43,730 bases of DNA from an uncultured Nitrosopumilaceae archaeon (GTDB lineage Archaea > Thermoproteota > Nitrososphaeria > Nitrososphaerales > Nitrosopumilaceae): NCBI GenBank assembly GCA_937897875.1, contig CALCPD010000059.1, forward strand, positions 1-43,730, given 5' to 3'. Each line of letters starts with the position of its first letter. The first letter of the stretch is position 1. The notes under the pieces were generated by a model. It had not been told where the DNA came from and ran no database searches. It saw only the letters and a program-made list of their open reading frames with translations. Below are positions 24,638 to 32,870 of the stretch, piece after piece. The position numbers and the translations under genes are program-made.

Positions 24638-25804
24638 ATGAAGGATCCGAATCACTATGCAGATATCTATAACTCATATGAAAAAAATCCAAAAAAAATT
24701 AGAGTATTAGATAGTACTCTTAGAGAAGGAGAACAACATCCAGGTGTTTCATTTACAAATAAACAAAGAATTCAGATTGCATGGATGCTAGATTATTTTG
24801 GAGTTGATCAAATTGAAATATCACCAGTAGTATCAAAAGATCATCAAGAAGCAACTAAAACAATCATCAAACAAGGTTTAACAGCAGACATAGTTTCTCA
24901 TGGACGTGCACTTAAAGAAGATATAGATATTTCACTAGATTGTGATGCAAAATGGTGTGCAGCATATTTAGGAATTTCAGACATACATCTAAAAGATAAG
25001 CTGAGAATTTCTAGAGAACAAGCTTTGGAAAGAGCTGTAGAAACTGTAGAGTATGCAAAATCCCATGGATTAAAAATTAGATTTACGGTAGAAGATGGTA
25101 GTAGGGCAGAACCGGAATTCCTACTAACTGTCTGTAAAGCTATTGAAGAAGCAGGAGTAGATAGAATTAGTCTACCAGATACAGTAGGAATTTTACGTCC
25201 AATTGGAATGTATAATTTTGTAAAGAAAGTTAGAGAAGTAGTAGACGTTCCATTGGATGCACATGTTCATAATGATATTGGATTTGCAGTAGCAAATGCA
25301 TTTTCAGCATGTGATGCAGGAGTAGATCAAATTCATACAACTATTGATGGGATTGGTGAAAGAACAGGAATACCACCACTTGCAGAAGTTGCAGTAGCAT
25401 TAACTTACCTATACAAATCACCAAATGATTTTAGATTAGATATGCTACTAGACTTATCAAAATTAATTGAAGATTATACAGAAATCAAGCCATATGATTC
25501 AAAACCAATTGTTGGATCATCAGCATATAAGCACAAAGCAGGTACACATCTTGCCGCAATTCTCAAAAATCCAGCAGCCTATGAACCAATCCCACCAAGA
25601 GCAGTAGGAAATAGAAGAAGAATCGTATTTGGAGAATTAGCTGGAAAAACAGGTGCAGCCTACTTAATGTCACTATTAGGATTAGAAAAAGACGATGAAG
25701 GAGCTAAAGCAGTGGCATCAGGACTAAAGAATCTGAGAATGGGAGATCTAATTGAAATTCCACTCGAAGATAGACTTGAAAAAAAGATTATTGAAGATAA
25801 ATAA
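24638..25804 (+). CDS. Homocitrate synthase
   Basis: It condenses 2-oxoglutarate with acetyl-CoA to homocitrate, the entry step of lysine synthesis through alpha-aminoadipate. At 388 aa it matches Thermus/Sulfolobus homocitrate synthases. VLDSTLREGEQHPG (23-36) includes the metal Asp25, and DAHVHNDIGFAVANA (about 206-220) gives the metal histidines. The C-terminal part HKAGTHLAAILKNPAAYEP with the following PPRAVGNRR matches homocitrate synthase better than isopropylmalate or citramalate synthase, because it lacks the long leucine-regulatory domain. It is followed after 22 nt by the second lysW, placing this cluster in the lysine branch. Isopropylmalate synthase is the main alternative. Confidence 0.86.
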   Translation: MKDPNHYADIYNSYEKNPKKIRVLDSTLREGEQHPGVSFTNKQRIQIAWMLDYFGVDQIEISPVVSKDHQEATKTIIKQGLTADIVSHGRALKEDIDISLDCDAKWCAAYLGISDIHLKDKLRISREQALERAVETVEYAKSHGLKIRFTVEDGSRAEPEFLLTVCKAIEEAGVDRISLPDTVGILRPIGMYNFVKKVREVVDVPLDAHVHNDIGFAVANAFSACDAGVDQIHTTIDGIGERTGIPPLAEVAVALTYLYKSPNDFRLDMLLDLSKLIEDYTEIKPYDSKPIVGSSAYKHKAGTHLAAILKNPAAYEPIPPRAVGNRRRIVFGELAGKTGAAYLMSLLGLEKDDEGAKAVASGLKNLRMGDLIEIPLEDRLEKKIIEDK

Positions 25805-25826
25805 AGAGGAGAAATGAATAAGAAAT

Positions 25827-25994
25827 ATGGCAAAATGTGAAGAATGTGATGCAGATATCTCCATACCAAGTGATGCACTTGAAGGAGAAATTGTAACATG
25901 TCCCGAATGTGGAGCAAGTTTTGAATTAGCAAAAGGTTCAGACGGTTTTGATCTAAAGCCTGCCCAAACGGTTGGCGAGGATTGGGGACAGTGA
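25827..25994 (+). CDS. lysW: LysW amino-group carrier protein, copy 2 (ends EDWGQ)
   Basis: The 55 aa paralogue of the carrier at 18159-18326 has CEEC (4-7) and CPEC (25-28) for the zinc site and an acidic tail ending VGEDWGQ. The last codon is CAG where copy 1 has GAG, so the terminal residue is Gln instead of the Glu that carries the substrate in known LysW. Everything else about the gene looks intact: it follows homocitrate synthase, and its stop overlaps the GTG start of the partner ligase (GTGA). Either it needs deamidation, works differently, or a base is wrong. It is short and easily missed by gene callers. Confidence 0.92.
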   Translation: MAKCEECDADISIPSDALEGEIVTCPECGASFELAKGSDGFDLKPAQTVGEDWGQ

Positions 25995-26833
25995 ATCCTG
26001 ATGTTACAATTCTTTACGATTCCATACGTTGGGAAGAAAAAGCTCTACTAGAAGCAGGTAAAAAAAAAGACATCAACATACAGATGGTTGATTGTAAAAA
26101 ACTAGCTTTAGATTTAGAAAAAAAACCTGAAGATTACGGAGTAGTTATTCAACGATGTGTTAGTTACTATAGAAATTTACATTCTACAGCAGCTCTTGAA
26201 GGATTAGGAGTTAAAGTAATCAATTGTCTAAATACAGGTGTCTTTGCAGGAAATAAATTATTTACACATATGTTACTGAAAAAATTAGGAGTTCCAACAC
26301 CAGATGCAACGGTTGCATTTTCAAAGGATGCAGCATTAGAAGCACTAGAAACAGGTGGATATCCAAGAGTGATCAAACCAACAGTTGGTAGTTGGGGAAG
26401 ATTAATTTCAAAATTAAACGACAAAGATTCTGCTGAAGGTATTATTGAAAGTAGGGAAACAATGTATCCAATTTATCAAATCCATTATTTAGAAGAATTT
26501 GTAAAAAGACCTCCAAGAGACATTAGAGCAATCATGGTAGGAGATAAAATAGTTGCTGCAATTTATAGAAAATCAGAACATTGGAAAACAAATATGGCAT
26601 TAGGTGGAACTGCTGAACCATGTAAAGTAACACAAGAAATGGAAGAAATGTGTATCAAAGCAAAAAATGCAGTTCAAGGGGATATCGTAGGAGTAGATTT
26701 AATGGAAAGTGAAGAAAAAGGATTAGTGGTTCATGAAGTTAACAATACAACAGAGTACAAAAATACTGTAAGGGTATGTGATGTCGACATACCTGCTCTA
26801 ATGCTGGATTATGCAATGAAAGTAGAAAGATAA
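25991..26833 (+). CDS. lysX: LysW-aminoadipate ligase (LysX)
   Basis: This ATP-grasp ligase is predicted to join alpha-aminoadipate to the LysW encoded just upstream. The preferred GTG start at 25991 overlaps the lysW stop; a TTG at 25982 would add only three residues. The protein is 280 aa. VIKPTVGSWGRLISKL, YLEEFVKRPPRDIR and HEVNNTTEYKNTVR are ATP-grasp and metal motifs. The substrate loop reads SEHWKTNMALGGTAEPC, close to what I recall of Thermus LysX, which supports aminoadipate rather than glutamate. Compared with copy 1, the second glycine of GSWGRG is not followed by Gly. Confidence 0.87.
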   Translation: MNPDVTILYDSIRWEEKALLEAGKKKDINIQMVDCKKLALDLEKKPEDYGVVIQRCVSYYRNLHSTAALEGLGVKVINCLNTGVFAGNKLFTHMLLKKLGVPTPDATVAFSKDAALEALETGGYPRVIKPTVGSWGRLISKLNDKDSAEGIIESRETMYPIYQIHYLEEFVKRPPRDIRAIMVGDKIVAAIYRKSEHWKTNMALGGTAEPCKVTQEMEEMCIKAKNAVQGDIVGVDLMESEEKGLVVHEVNNTTEYKNTVRVCDVDIPALMLDYAMKVER

Positions 26834-26835
26834 AA

Positions 26836-27963
26836 TTGGACAATCATTTTACAGTTACACCAAGATTTGCAACAAAGATGTTAGAGAAAGCACTTAGACT
26901 TTACACACCATCACTTAGTGAAAAACCAATGGCAGAATTTTTAGCAGATAAATGCGATGATTTAGGATTTGAAGATATACAAATTGATGAGGTAGGAAAT
27001 GTTATTGCAAAAAAAGGATCAGGATCACCAAAAATTATGTTATGTGGTCACATGGATGTAGTTCCAGGAAAAGTGAAAGTTAGAACAGAAGGAGATTCAC
27101 TATATGGTCGTGGAGCATCAGATGCAAAAGCACCATTAATGGCAATGTTATTTGCTGCAGCATCAATTGAGAAAAATCAAGGTACAGTTACTTTTGTAGG
27201 AGCAGTTGATGAAGAAGGAAATGCAATAGGAATTAAAAATATTGTAAAAAAAGAAATGGATATTGATTATGCAGTATTCGGTGAGCCAAGTGGAATCAAA
27301 CAAGTTACAATTGCATACAAAGGCAGATTAGCAATTAATCTAAAAATTAGTGTTCCAGATAGTTCACATGCAAGTGCCCCATGGCTTTCAAAAAATGCAA
27401 TTGAAGAATCAATAATATTTGTAAAAGAATTAAAAGAAAAACTAGAATCAAATCAAGAAGGGAAAACAAAAGGAATGTTGTTAACTGCAACAATGACTGA
27501 AATTAAAGGAGGAACAAGTCACAATATCACACCAAAAGAATGTGAAACTCTTTTTGACATTAGAATTCCAGTTGATATGAATTGTAAAGACATTGAACAA
27601 AAAATTGCAACATTAGTTAAAGAAATTGCCCAAAAAAGAGAGGTAGAAGCATTTTATTCAATTTTAGATGAAACTGAACCATTTGAAGCACCACACAATT
27701 CATCTCTAGTTAGGGCATTCACATTAGGAATCATGCAAGTAGAAAAATCAAGACCAACTTTAATTAGAAAAACAGGTACAGGAGACATGAATGTTTTAGG
27801 CAATCAGTGGGAAATTCCAGTTGTAACATATGGTCCAGGAGATCCACATGAAGCCCATACAATAGATGAAAAAGTATCAATTACGGAGTATCTTAAAGGC
27901 ATAGAAATTCTCAAAGCAACTCTACAGCATTTAAAAAGACTACATGATAAAAAATTGCAATAA
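26836..27963 (+). CDS. lysK: LysW-lysine/ornithine hydrolase (LysK/ArgE-type, M20)
   Basis: It releases lysine or ornithine from LysW in the last carrier-linked step. The 375 aa M20 metallopeptidase has HMD (His72, Asp74, in LCGHMDVVPG), the bridging Asp97 (GRGASDAKAP), catalytic Glu126-Glu127 (DEEGNA) and the dimerisation domain in the middle. The frame begins with TTG 26836, two nt after lysX; ATG 26878 is an alternative that would lose the first 14 residues. A single such gene in the window suggests that one hydrolase serves both pathways. A generic M20 deacylase is the alternative, but context is strong. Confidence 0.88.
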   Translation: MDNHFTVTPRFATKMLEKALRLYTPSLSEKPMAEFLADKCDDLGFEDIQIDEVGNVIAKKGSGSPKIMLCGHMDVVPGKVKVRTEGDSLYGRGASDAKAPLMAMLFAAASIEKNQGTVTFVGAVDEEGNAIGIKNIVKKEMDIDYAVFGEPSGIKQVTIAYKGRLAINLKISVPDSSHASAPWLSKNAIEESIIFVKELKEKLESNQEGKTKGMLLTATMTEIKGGTSHNITPKECETLFDIRIPVDMNCKDIEQKIATLVKEIAQKREVEAFYSILDETEPFEAPHNSSLVRAFTLGIMQVEKSRPTLIRKTGTGDMNVLGNQWEIPVVTYGPGDPHEAHTIDEKVSITEYLKGIEILKATLQHLKRLHDKKLQ

Positions 27964-29000
27964 TGTTATCGTTTGTAGGATTAGGAATTTCAGGCTTCGA
28001 GTCTATTCCAATTGAAGGGTTAGAGGCAATATCAAAAGCAGATATTGTATATCTAGAACAATTTACCAGTCCCATTGGAAAATCAGATGTAGATAAAATT
28101 CAAAATGCAATCAAAGGAGAATTCATACCGGCAAAAAGATGGTTAGTAGAAGACGGTAAGGAAATTTTAGAAAAATCAAAAGAAAAAAATGTGGTCCTAC
28201 TAGCATACGGTGATCCATATATTGCAACAACACATATTGAATTACGAACAAGAGCAATTGAATTAAAAATAGAGACACGTTCCATACATGCATCATCATC
28301 ACTTACATCTATGATAGGAGAATGTGGTTTACATTTTTACAAAGTTGGAAAAATTGCAACTATAATGAGTGAAATGAAATCACTCACATATCCATACTAC
28401 ATAATTTATAAAAATATCATAGAAGGTAATCACACAGTATTATTATTAGAATATAATCAAAACAAAGATTTTTTCTTAGATCCTAAGGATGCACTAAAGG
28501 AATTACTAGAAACAGAAGAAGGTCAAGGAAGAAAAGTGCTCACAGAATCAAGTTATGCCATTGTCGCTTCAAGAATTGGTTTTAAGGATCAGACAATAGT
28601 TTCAGGTAAATTATCCAGTCTAGCACAAACAGATTTTGGAAAACCACCACATACAGTAATCATTCCAGGTAGATTGCATTTTACAGAATCAGATGCATTA
28701 AAATTATTTGGTCAATGTATAGATGAACCATTTGATAATTCGGAAAAAACAGAAAAAATTTCAAAACAAATGATGGAAAAATATGTTCCCATGGTAAGAG
28801 AAGCTCTTGAAGAAATCATACCATATTATAAAAATCAAAAAGAATTTGAAGTAATTTTAGATAATGCAGAACGATATATTGATCAGGCAGAGATATTTCT
28901 ATCTGAAGGTCGAGACGAAAATGCAATTTTGAGTATAGGGTATGCTGATGGACTAGTTGATGCATTAAGATTGGCAAAAGGCCTTGAATTTAAAATGTAA
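27963..29000 (+). CDS. dph5: Diphthine synthase fused to DUF357
   Basis: It methylates the modified histidine of elongation factor aEF2 during diphthamide synthesis, using AdoMet. Residues 1-255 are the Dph5 methylase: MLSFVGLGISG at the start, YGDPYIATTH (about 80-89) and HASSSLTSMIGECGLHFYK. Residues 263-345 form a separate alpha-helical domain like archaeal DUF357 (MMEKYVPMVREALEEI, then ILDNAERYIDQAEIFL and SIGYADGLVDALRLAKG). The domain is a stand-alone protein in many archaea. The start overlaps the lysK stop (TAATG), so it is transcribed with the lysine genes although the functions are unrelated. Confidence 0.9.
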   Translation: MLSFVGLGISGFESIPIEGLEAISKADIVYLEQFTSPIGKSDVDKIQNAIKGEFIPAKRWLVEDGKEILEKSKEKNVVLLAYGDPYIATTHIELRTRAIELKIETRSIHASSSLTSMIGECGLHFYKVGKIATIMSEMKSLTYPYYIIYKNIIEGNHTVLLLEYNQNKDFFLDPKDALKELLETEEGQGRKVLTESSYAIVASRIGFKDQTIVSGKLSSLAQTDFGKPPHTVIIPGRLHFTESDALKLFGQCIDEPFDNSEKTEKISKQMMEKYVPMVREALEEIIPYYKNQKEFEVILDNAERYIDQAEIFLSEGRDENAILSIGYADGLVDALRLAKGLEFKM

Positions 29001-29044
29001 AATTATCAATAAATTAAAGAGTGGGTCAAGGATAAGAAAAAATA

Positions 29045-29662
29045 TTGGAATTAATAGAAAAAACAATACTCTCAACAATGTATGTATCCCAAATTAATGG
29101 AAAATTACCAATAAAGTCAATCAAGGAAAAAACTATGTTTTCTGATGAACAAATTAAAGAGGAAATTAGTAAATTAATAGAAAAAAATTTGGTTAACGAG
29201 GATCAAATAACACTGACCGAAATGGGAAGAGATTCAATTCACATAGTACTAGCAGGTGGTGTTTTTGACATCATTCATCCAGGTCACATTTCCACATTAA
29301 ATGCAGCAAAAGCGTTAGGAGATGTACTAGTAGTGGTAGTAGCAACTGACAATACAGCAGTTAAAATGAAAAAACGAAGACCAATTCACAGTCAAGAACA
29401 AAGACAAGAATTAGTTAATTCATTAGCAGTAGTTGATTTGTGCTTGATAGGCCAAGAAAATGATATTTTTAAAACAGTGAATCTAGTAAAACCACAAATT
29501 ATTGCATTAGGTTATGATCAGATCCATCAAGAACAATACATTACAGAAGGATGTAAAAAAATAAAACTTGATGCAAAAGTTGCTAGATTACAATCACCAA
29601 TTCCTGAAAGCTCTAGTTCTAAAATAGAAAAAGAGTATGGGGAATCAATTCACGGTATTTAA
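29045..29662 (+). CDS. ribL: Archaeal FAD synthase (RibL) with N-terminal winged helix
   Basis: It adenylates FMN to FAD. Residues 66-205 are the nucleotidyltransferase: LAGGVFDIIHPGH (69-81) with the HxGH motif, ALGYDQ near 157 and the C-terminal SSSSK signature (ESSSSKIEKEYG). Residues 1-65 are a winged helix-like domain (IKSIKEKTMFSDEQIKEEI), not present in the Methanocaldococcus enzyme as I know it. The start is TTG 29045, because the first helix of that domain would be lost from the next ATG. It overlaps the 3' end of the convergent riboflavin kinase gene by 4 nt. Confidence 0.85.
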   Translation: MELIEKTILSTMYVSQINGKLPIKSIKEKTMFSDEQIKEEISKLIEKNLVNEDQITLTEMGRDSIHIVLAGGVFDIIHPGHISTLNAAKALGDVLVVVVATDNTAVKMKKRRPIHSQEQRQELVNSLAVVDLCLIGQENDIFKTVNLVKPQIIALGYDQIHQEQYITEGCKKIKLDAKVARLQSPIPESSSSKIEKEYGESIHGI

Positions 29663-30342
29663 GAATCAATTACAATTTTTATTGAAACTTTTGAACCATC
29701 TTTTAATTTAGCATTTTTACGTAAACATGTTTTAGAAATTAATTCAATTACAGAATCATCATGATGAGTACGTTCAAGTATTATTAATTGACAATTAATA
29801 GAATTATTCAGTTTAGCTGGAAAACATTTCACCCAGCCATATGTTCTCTTACCATCAGAAAAACTTTTAATTTTAATGCCATCTAAAGTTTCAAATTGTT
29901 TAATAGATTCTTGATGAATTTTTTTATCCAATCTAACATTCAAAGTACCAGGAAATGGAACATATCCAATTTTAGATATGAATTGTTTTGTGTATCCCTT
30001 TAATCCCATGTAATATGCACCTTCACCCATTCCCGAAACCAAAGTACCTTTAAGATCAACTGAGGATGGAGAAGAATCTAAACTCTTTTGTAAAATAGAT
30101 GACAGTTTCACCATTTCAGAAAATCCCTTACTTGTAATTTTTACAGATAAATTTCTTCCACTAATTATTCTAGTGATGAATTTATTTTGCTCTAATTCAA
30201 GTAAATGTTTAGACGCAGCTTGTTGTGATTTATGAATATTTTTTCCCAAAGAGGACGTAGTAATACTAACAAAATTATATTTTGCTCCTTTAGATAACAG
30301 GTAGGAGAGAGTTAAGAGGTGCTGAATTTTTAGTTCAGTCAT
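29659..30342 (-). CDS. ribK: CTP-dependent riboflavin kinase with winged helix (RbkR type)
   Basis: This 227 aa archaeal riboflavin kinase uses CTP to make FMN. The kinase part (about 95-227) contains GMGEGAYYMGLKGYTKQF (104-121) and PFPGTLNVRLD (129-139). The N-terminal 90 residues are a MarR-like winged helix (NIHKSQQAASKHLLELEQN). Such fusions, called RbkR, act as both enzyme and transcriptional regulator of riboflavin genes in several archaea. It lies 8 nt downstream of dnaG on the minus strand and converges on ribL, so FMN and FAD synthesis are encoded tail to tail. Confidence 0.9.
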   Translation of the reverse strand: MTELKIQHLLTLSYLLSKGAKYNFVSITTSSLGKNIHKSQQAASKHLLELEQNKFITRIISGRNLSVKITSKGFSEMVKLSSILQKSLDSSPSSVDLKGTLVSGMGEGAYYMGLKGYTKQFISKIGYVPFPGTLNVRLDKKIHQESIKQFETLDGIKIKSFSDGKRTYGWVKCFPAKLNNSINCQLIILERTHHDDSVIELISKTCLRKNAKLKDGSKVSIKIVIDS

Positions 30343-30350
30343 CTAAAATC

Positions 30351-31493
30351 CTAAGATACGCCTAAATCAGCAAATGTCTTAAGAGTCATACCATCAGAGT
30401 TAGATAATTTTGCAACTCTGTGTCCAACTACACATTCAATTCCAGCATTTTTTGCTCCTTCCAATAGTCGCTTTGTGATAATTCCATCTAGTAGGAGGTA
30501 TTTGATTCCAGATTGAGATGATAGTTTGCTAACTACTTCGCTAATTGGAACTTTGAAAATTTCATTTTGATCACCATCTAATGCAACAGCTTCTAAAGTT
30601 TCATTAAGATTAGGGAAAATTTTGGAAGCTACGTCTGCAATAGATTTGTCATCTTCACTGTTGAGTTTTGGTGCAGGTTTACCATTTTTAATTTCATCAG
30701 CAATAGGTTGTAAAATTTCGCTTAATCTTTGAGGAGTTAACTCCTCTACTTCAACACCGGTATCTGCTTGTAATTCATAATCAAGTGTAACAACTGATTT
30801 TAATTCTTTAAGAATAAATCCACCTGCTCTATCTCCATCGATGAAAGCAACAACAGTATCTTTTTCAGAGCATAATTCTTTAATTGATTCATCAATTTTT
30901 GCACCTTCAATTGCAAGAACATTATCATATCCAGCTCTTAAAAGATTGATAACATCAGCTCTACCTTCAACTAAAATTATCCATTTTGAATTAAACACTC
31001 CAGAACTGCAAGTTAATTTTGATGGTCCATATGTAGATAGTTTACCAGAATCACCTTGATGAACATCATTTAACATTGTTTCACCTTCACTAACAGTTTT
31101 TGTTGCCCATTTTTGTTTAATTTCTTTTGCACGTCTTACAATATCATCTTTCTTTGCAGCACGTACATCATCAATTGCATCTAAAGTAAATTTACAATCA
31201 AATGGACCAACTTTATCAATACTTTCTATACCTGCTGCAATCAATGCGCAAGTATCAATATCAGTACTCATAGGAATTACAGCATTTCCGCTTGTAGTAT
31301 TAGATGTAGATTTAGCAATAACTTCAATACGTCCTACTTTTGAAACTCGTTGCAGTTCATTCAGGTTCATCTCTGGGCCTAACAGTCCTTCTGTTTGGCC
31401 AAAAATGGCGCCGATTATATCTGCTCGTTCAACGAGTCCATCAACTTCGTAGGAAAGTTTAACGTGATATTTGACAATTCCTGATTGAGGCAT
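30351..31493 (-). CDS. dnaG: Archaeal DnaG primase-like protein
   Basis: This 380 aa archaeal DnaG homologue is associated with the RNA exosome in archaea and can have primase activity. The TOPRIM domain is at about residues 168-245: ILVEGRAD with Glu177, and AFIDGDRAGG with Asp219 and Asp221. The N-terminal domain begins MPQSGIVKYHVKLSYEVDGLV, written here as MPQSGIVKYH and VKLSYEVDG, and contains IFGQTEGLLGPE. The bacterial N-terminal zinc finger is absent, as expected. A GGAG lies about 12 nt before the ATG, with a TATA-like GATATAATG near 31519-31527. The riboflavin kinase gene follows. Confidence 0.92.
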   Translation of the reverse strand: MPQSGIVKYHVKLSYEVDGLVERADIIGAIFGQTEGLLGPEMNLNELQRVSKVGRIEVIAKSTSNTTSGNAVIPMSTDIDTCALIAAGIESIDKVGPFDCKFTLDAIDDVRAAKKDDIVRRAKEIKQKWATKTVSEGETMLNDVHQGDSGKLSTYGPSKLTCSSGVFNSKWIILVEGRADVINLLRAGYDNVLAIEGAKIDESIKELCSEKDTVVAFIDGDRAGGFILKELKSVVTLDYELQADTGVEVEELTPQRLSEILQPIADEIKNGKPAPKLNSEDDKSIADVASKIFPNLNETLEAVALDGDQNEIFKVPISEVVSKLSSQSGIKYLLLDGIITKRLLEGAKNAGIECVVGHRVAKLSNSDGMTLKTFADLGVS

Positions 31494-31615
31494 ATACTCT
31501 TCATCTCCTTTATCATTATATCCTGGAATCCTATTCTGCGATATATGAGGGTATCGAAAAATATGAGATATAGCAAACGCTAATGAAATTAAAAAATGAA
31601 AATAATGATACTAGT

Positions 31616-31966
31616 TTATTCGGTACTAAATGAGTGACCACAAGAACAGGATTTTGTAACATTTGGATTGTTAATTTTAAATCCAGAACCCATTAGGCTT
31701 TCAATATAGTCAACGTTTGCACCTTGTAAATGATCAACACTGTAGCTATCAACTAAGAGTTTAACTCCATTTTCTTCAAGAACTAAATCATCTTCTTCTG
31801 GTGCTTTTTCAAAGCCCATTCCATAAGATAATCCAGAACAACCTCCACCTTGAACATATACTCGTAAGTATTCAGGGGATTCGGCTTCTTCTTTCATGAA
31901 TTCATGAATTTTCTCAGCTGCTTTTGCAGTAACTGTAACCATTTTTTGTGTTTGTTCAGTTGCCAT
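31616..31966 (-). CDS. A-type iron-sulfur cluster carrier (IscA/ErpA/HesB family)
   Basis: The 116 aa protein delivers or assembles Fe-S clusters. The three cluster cysteines are Cys43 (GGGCSGLSYGM), Cys107 and Cys109 (SCSCGHSF), the full family signature. The frame can be extended three codons to a TTG at 31975, but the ATG at 31966 gives the normal length. It stands alone between dnaG and the carbon-fixation genes, with no SUF genes nearby. Confidence 0.92.
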   Translation of the reverse strand: MATEQTQKMVTVTAKAAEKIHEFMKEEAESPEYLRVYVQGGGCSGLSYGMGFEKAPEEDDLVLEENGVKLLVDSYSVDHLQGANVDYIESLMGSGFKINNPNVTKSCSCGHSFSTE

Positions 31967-32072
31967 TATGATCAAAAATCCATTTTAAATTATAATAAGC
32001 TTTTCCCCACCAACATACTAGTAATACAGTAGGCTCGATAAATAATAAAAATAAAAAAGAGACTGAAATAGC

Positions 32073-32870
<798 letters not shown>

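Noticed and set aside
24638-25804. 2-isopropylmalate or citramalate synthase
   Set aside because: The C-terminal leucine/isoleucine regulatory domain is missing, the HKAGTHL...NPAAYEP region fits homocitrate synthase, and lysW-lysX follow directly.
26836-27963. Succinyl-diaminopimelate desuccinylase (DapE) identity
   Set aside because: M20 motifs would fit, but no other diaminopimelate genes are present and the gene follows lysW-lysX by 2 nt, so LysK is more likely.
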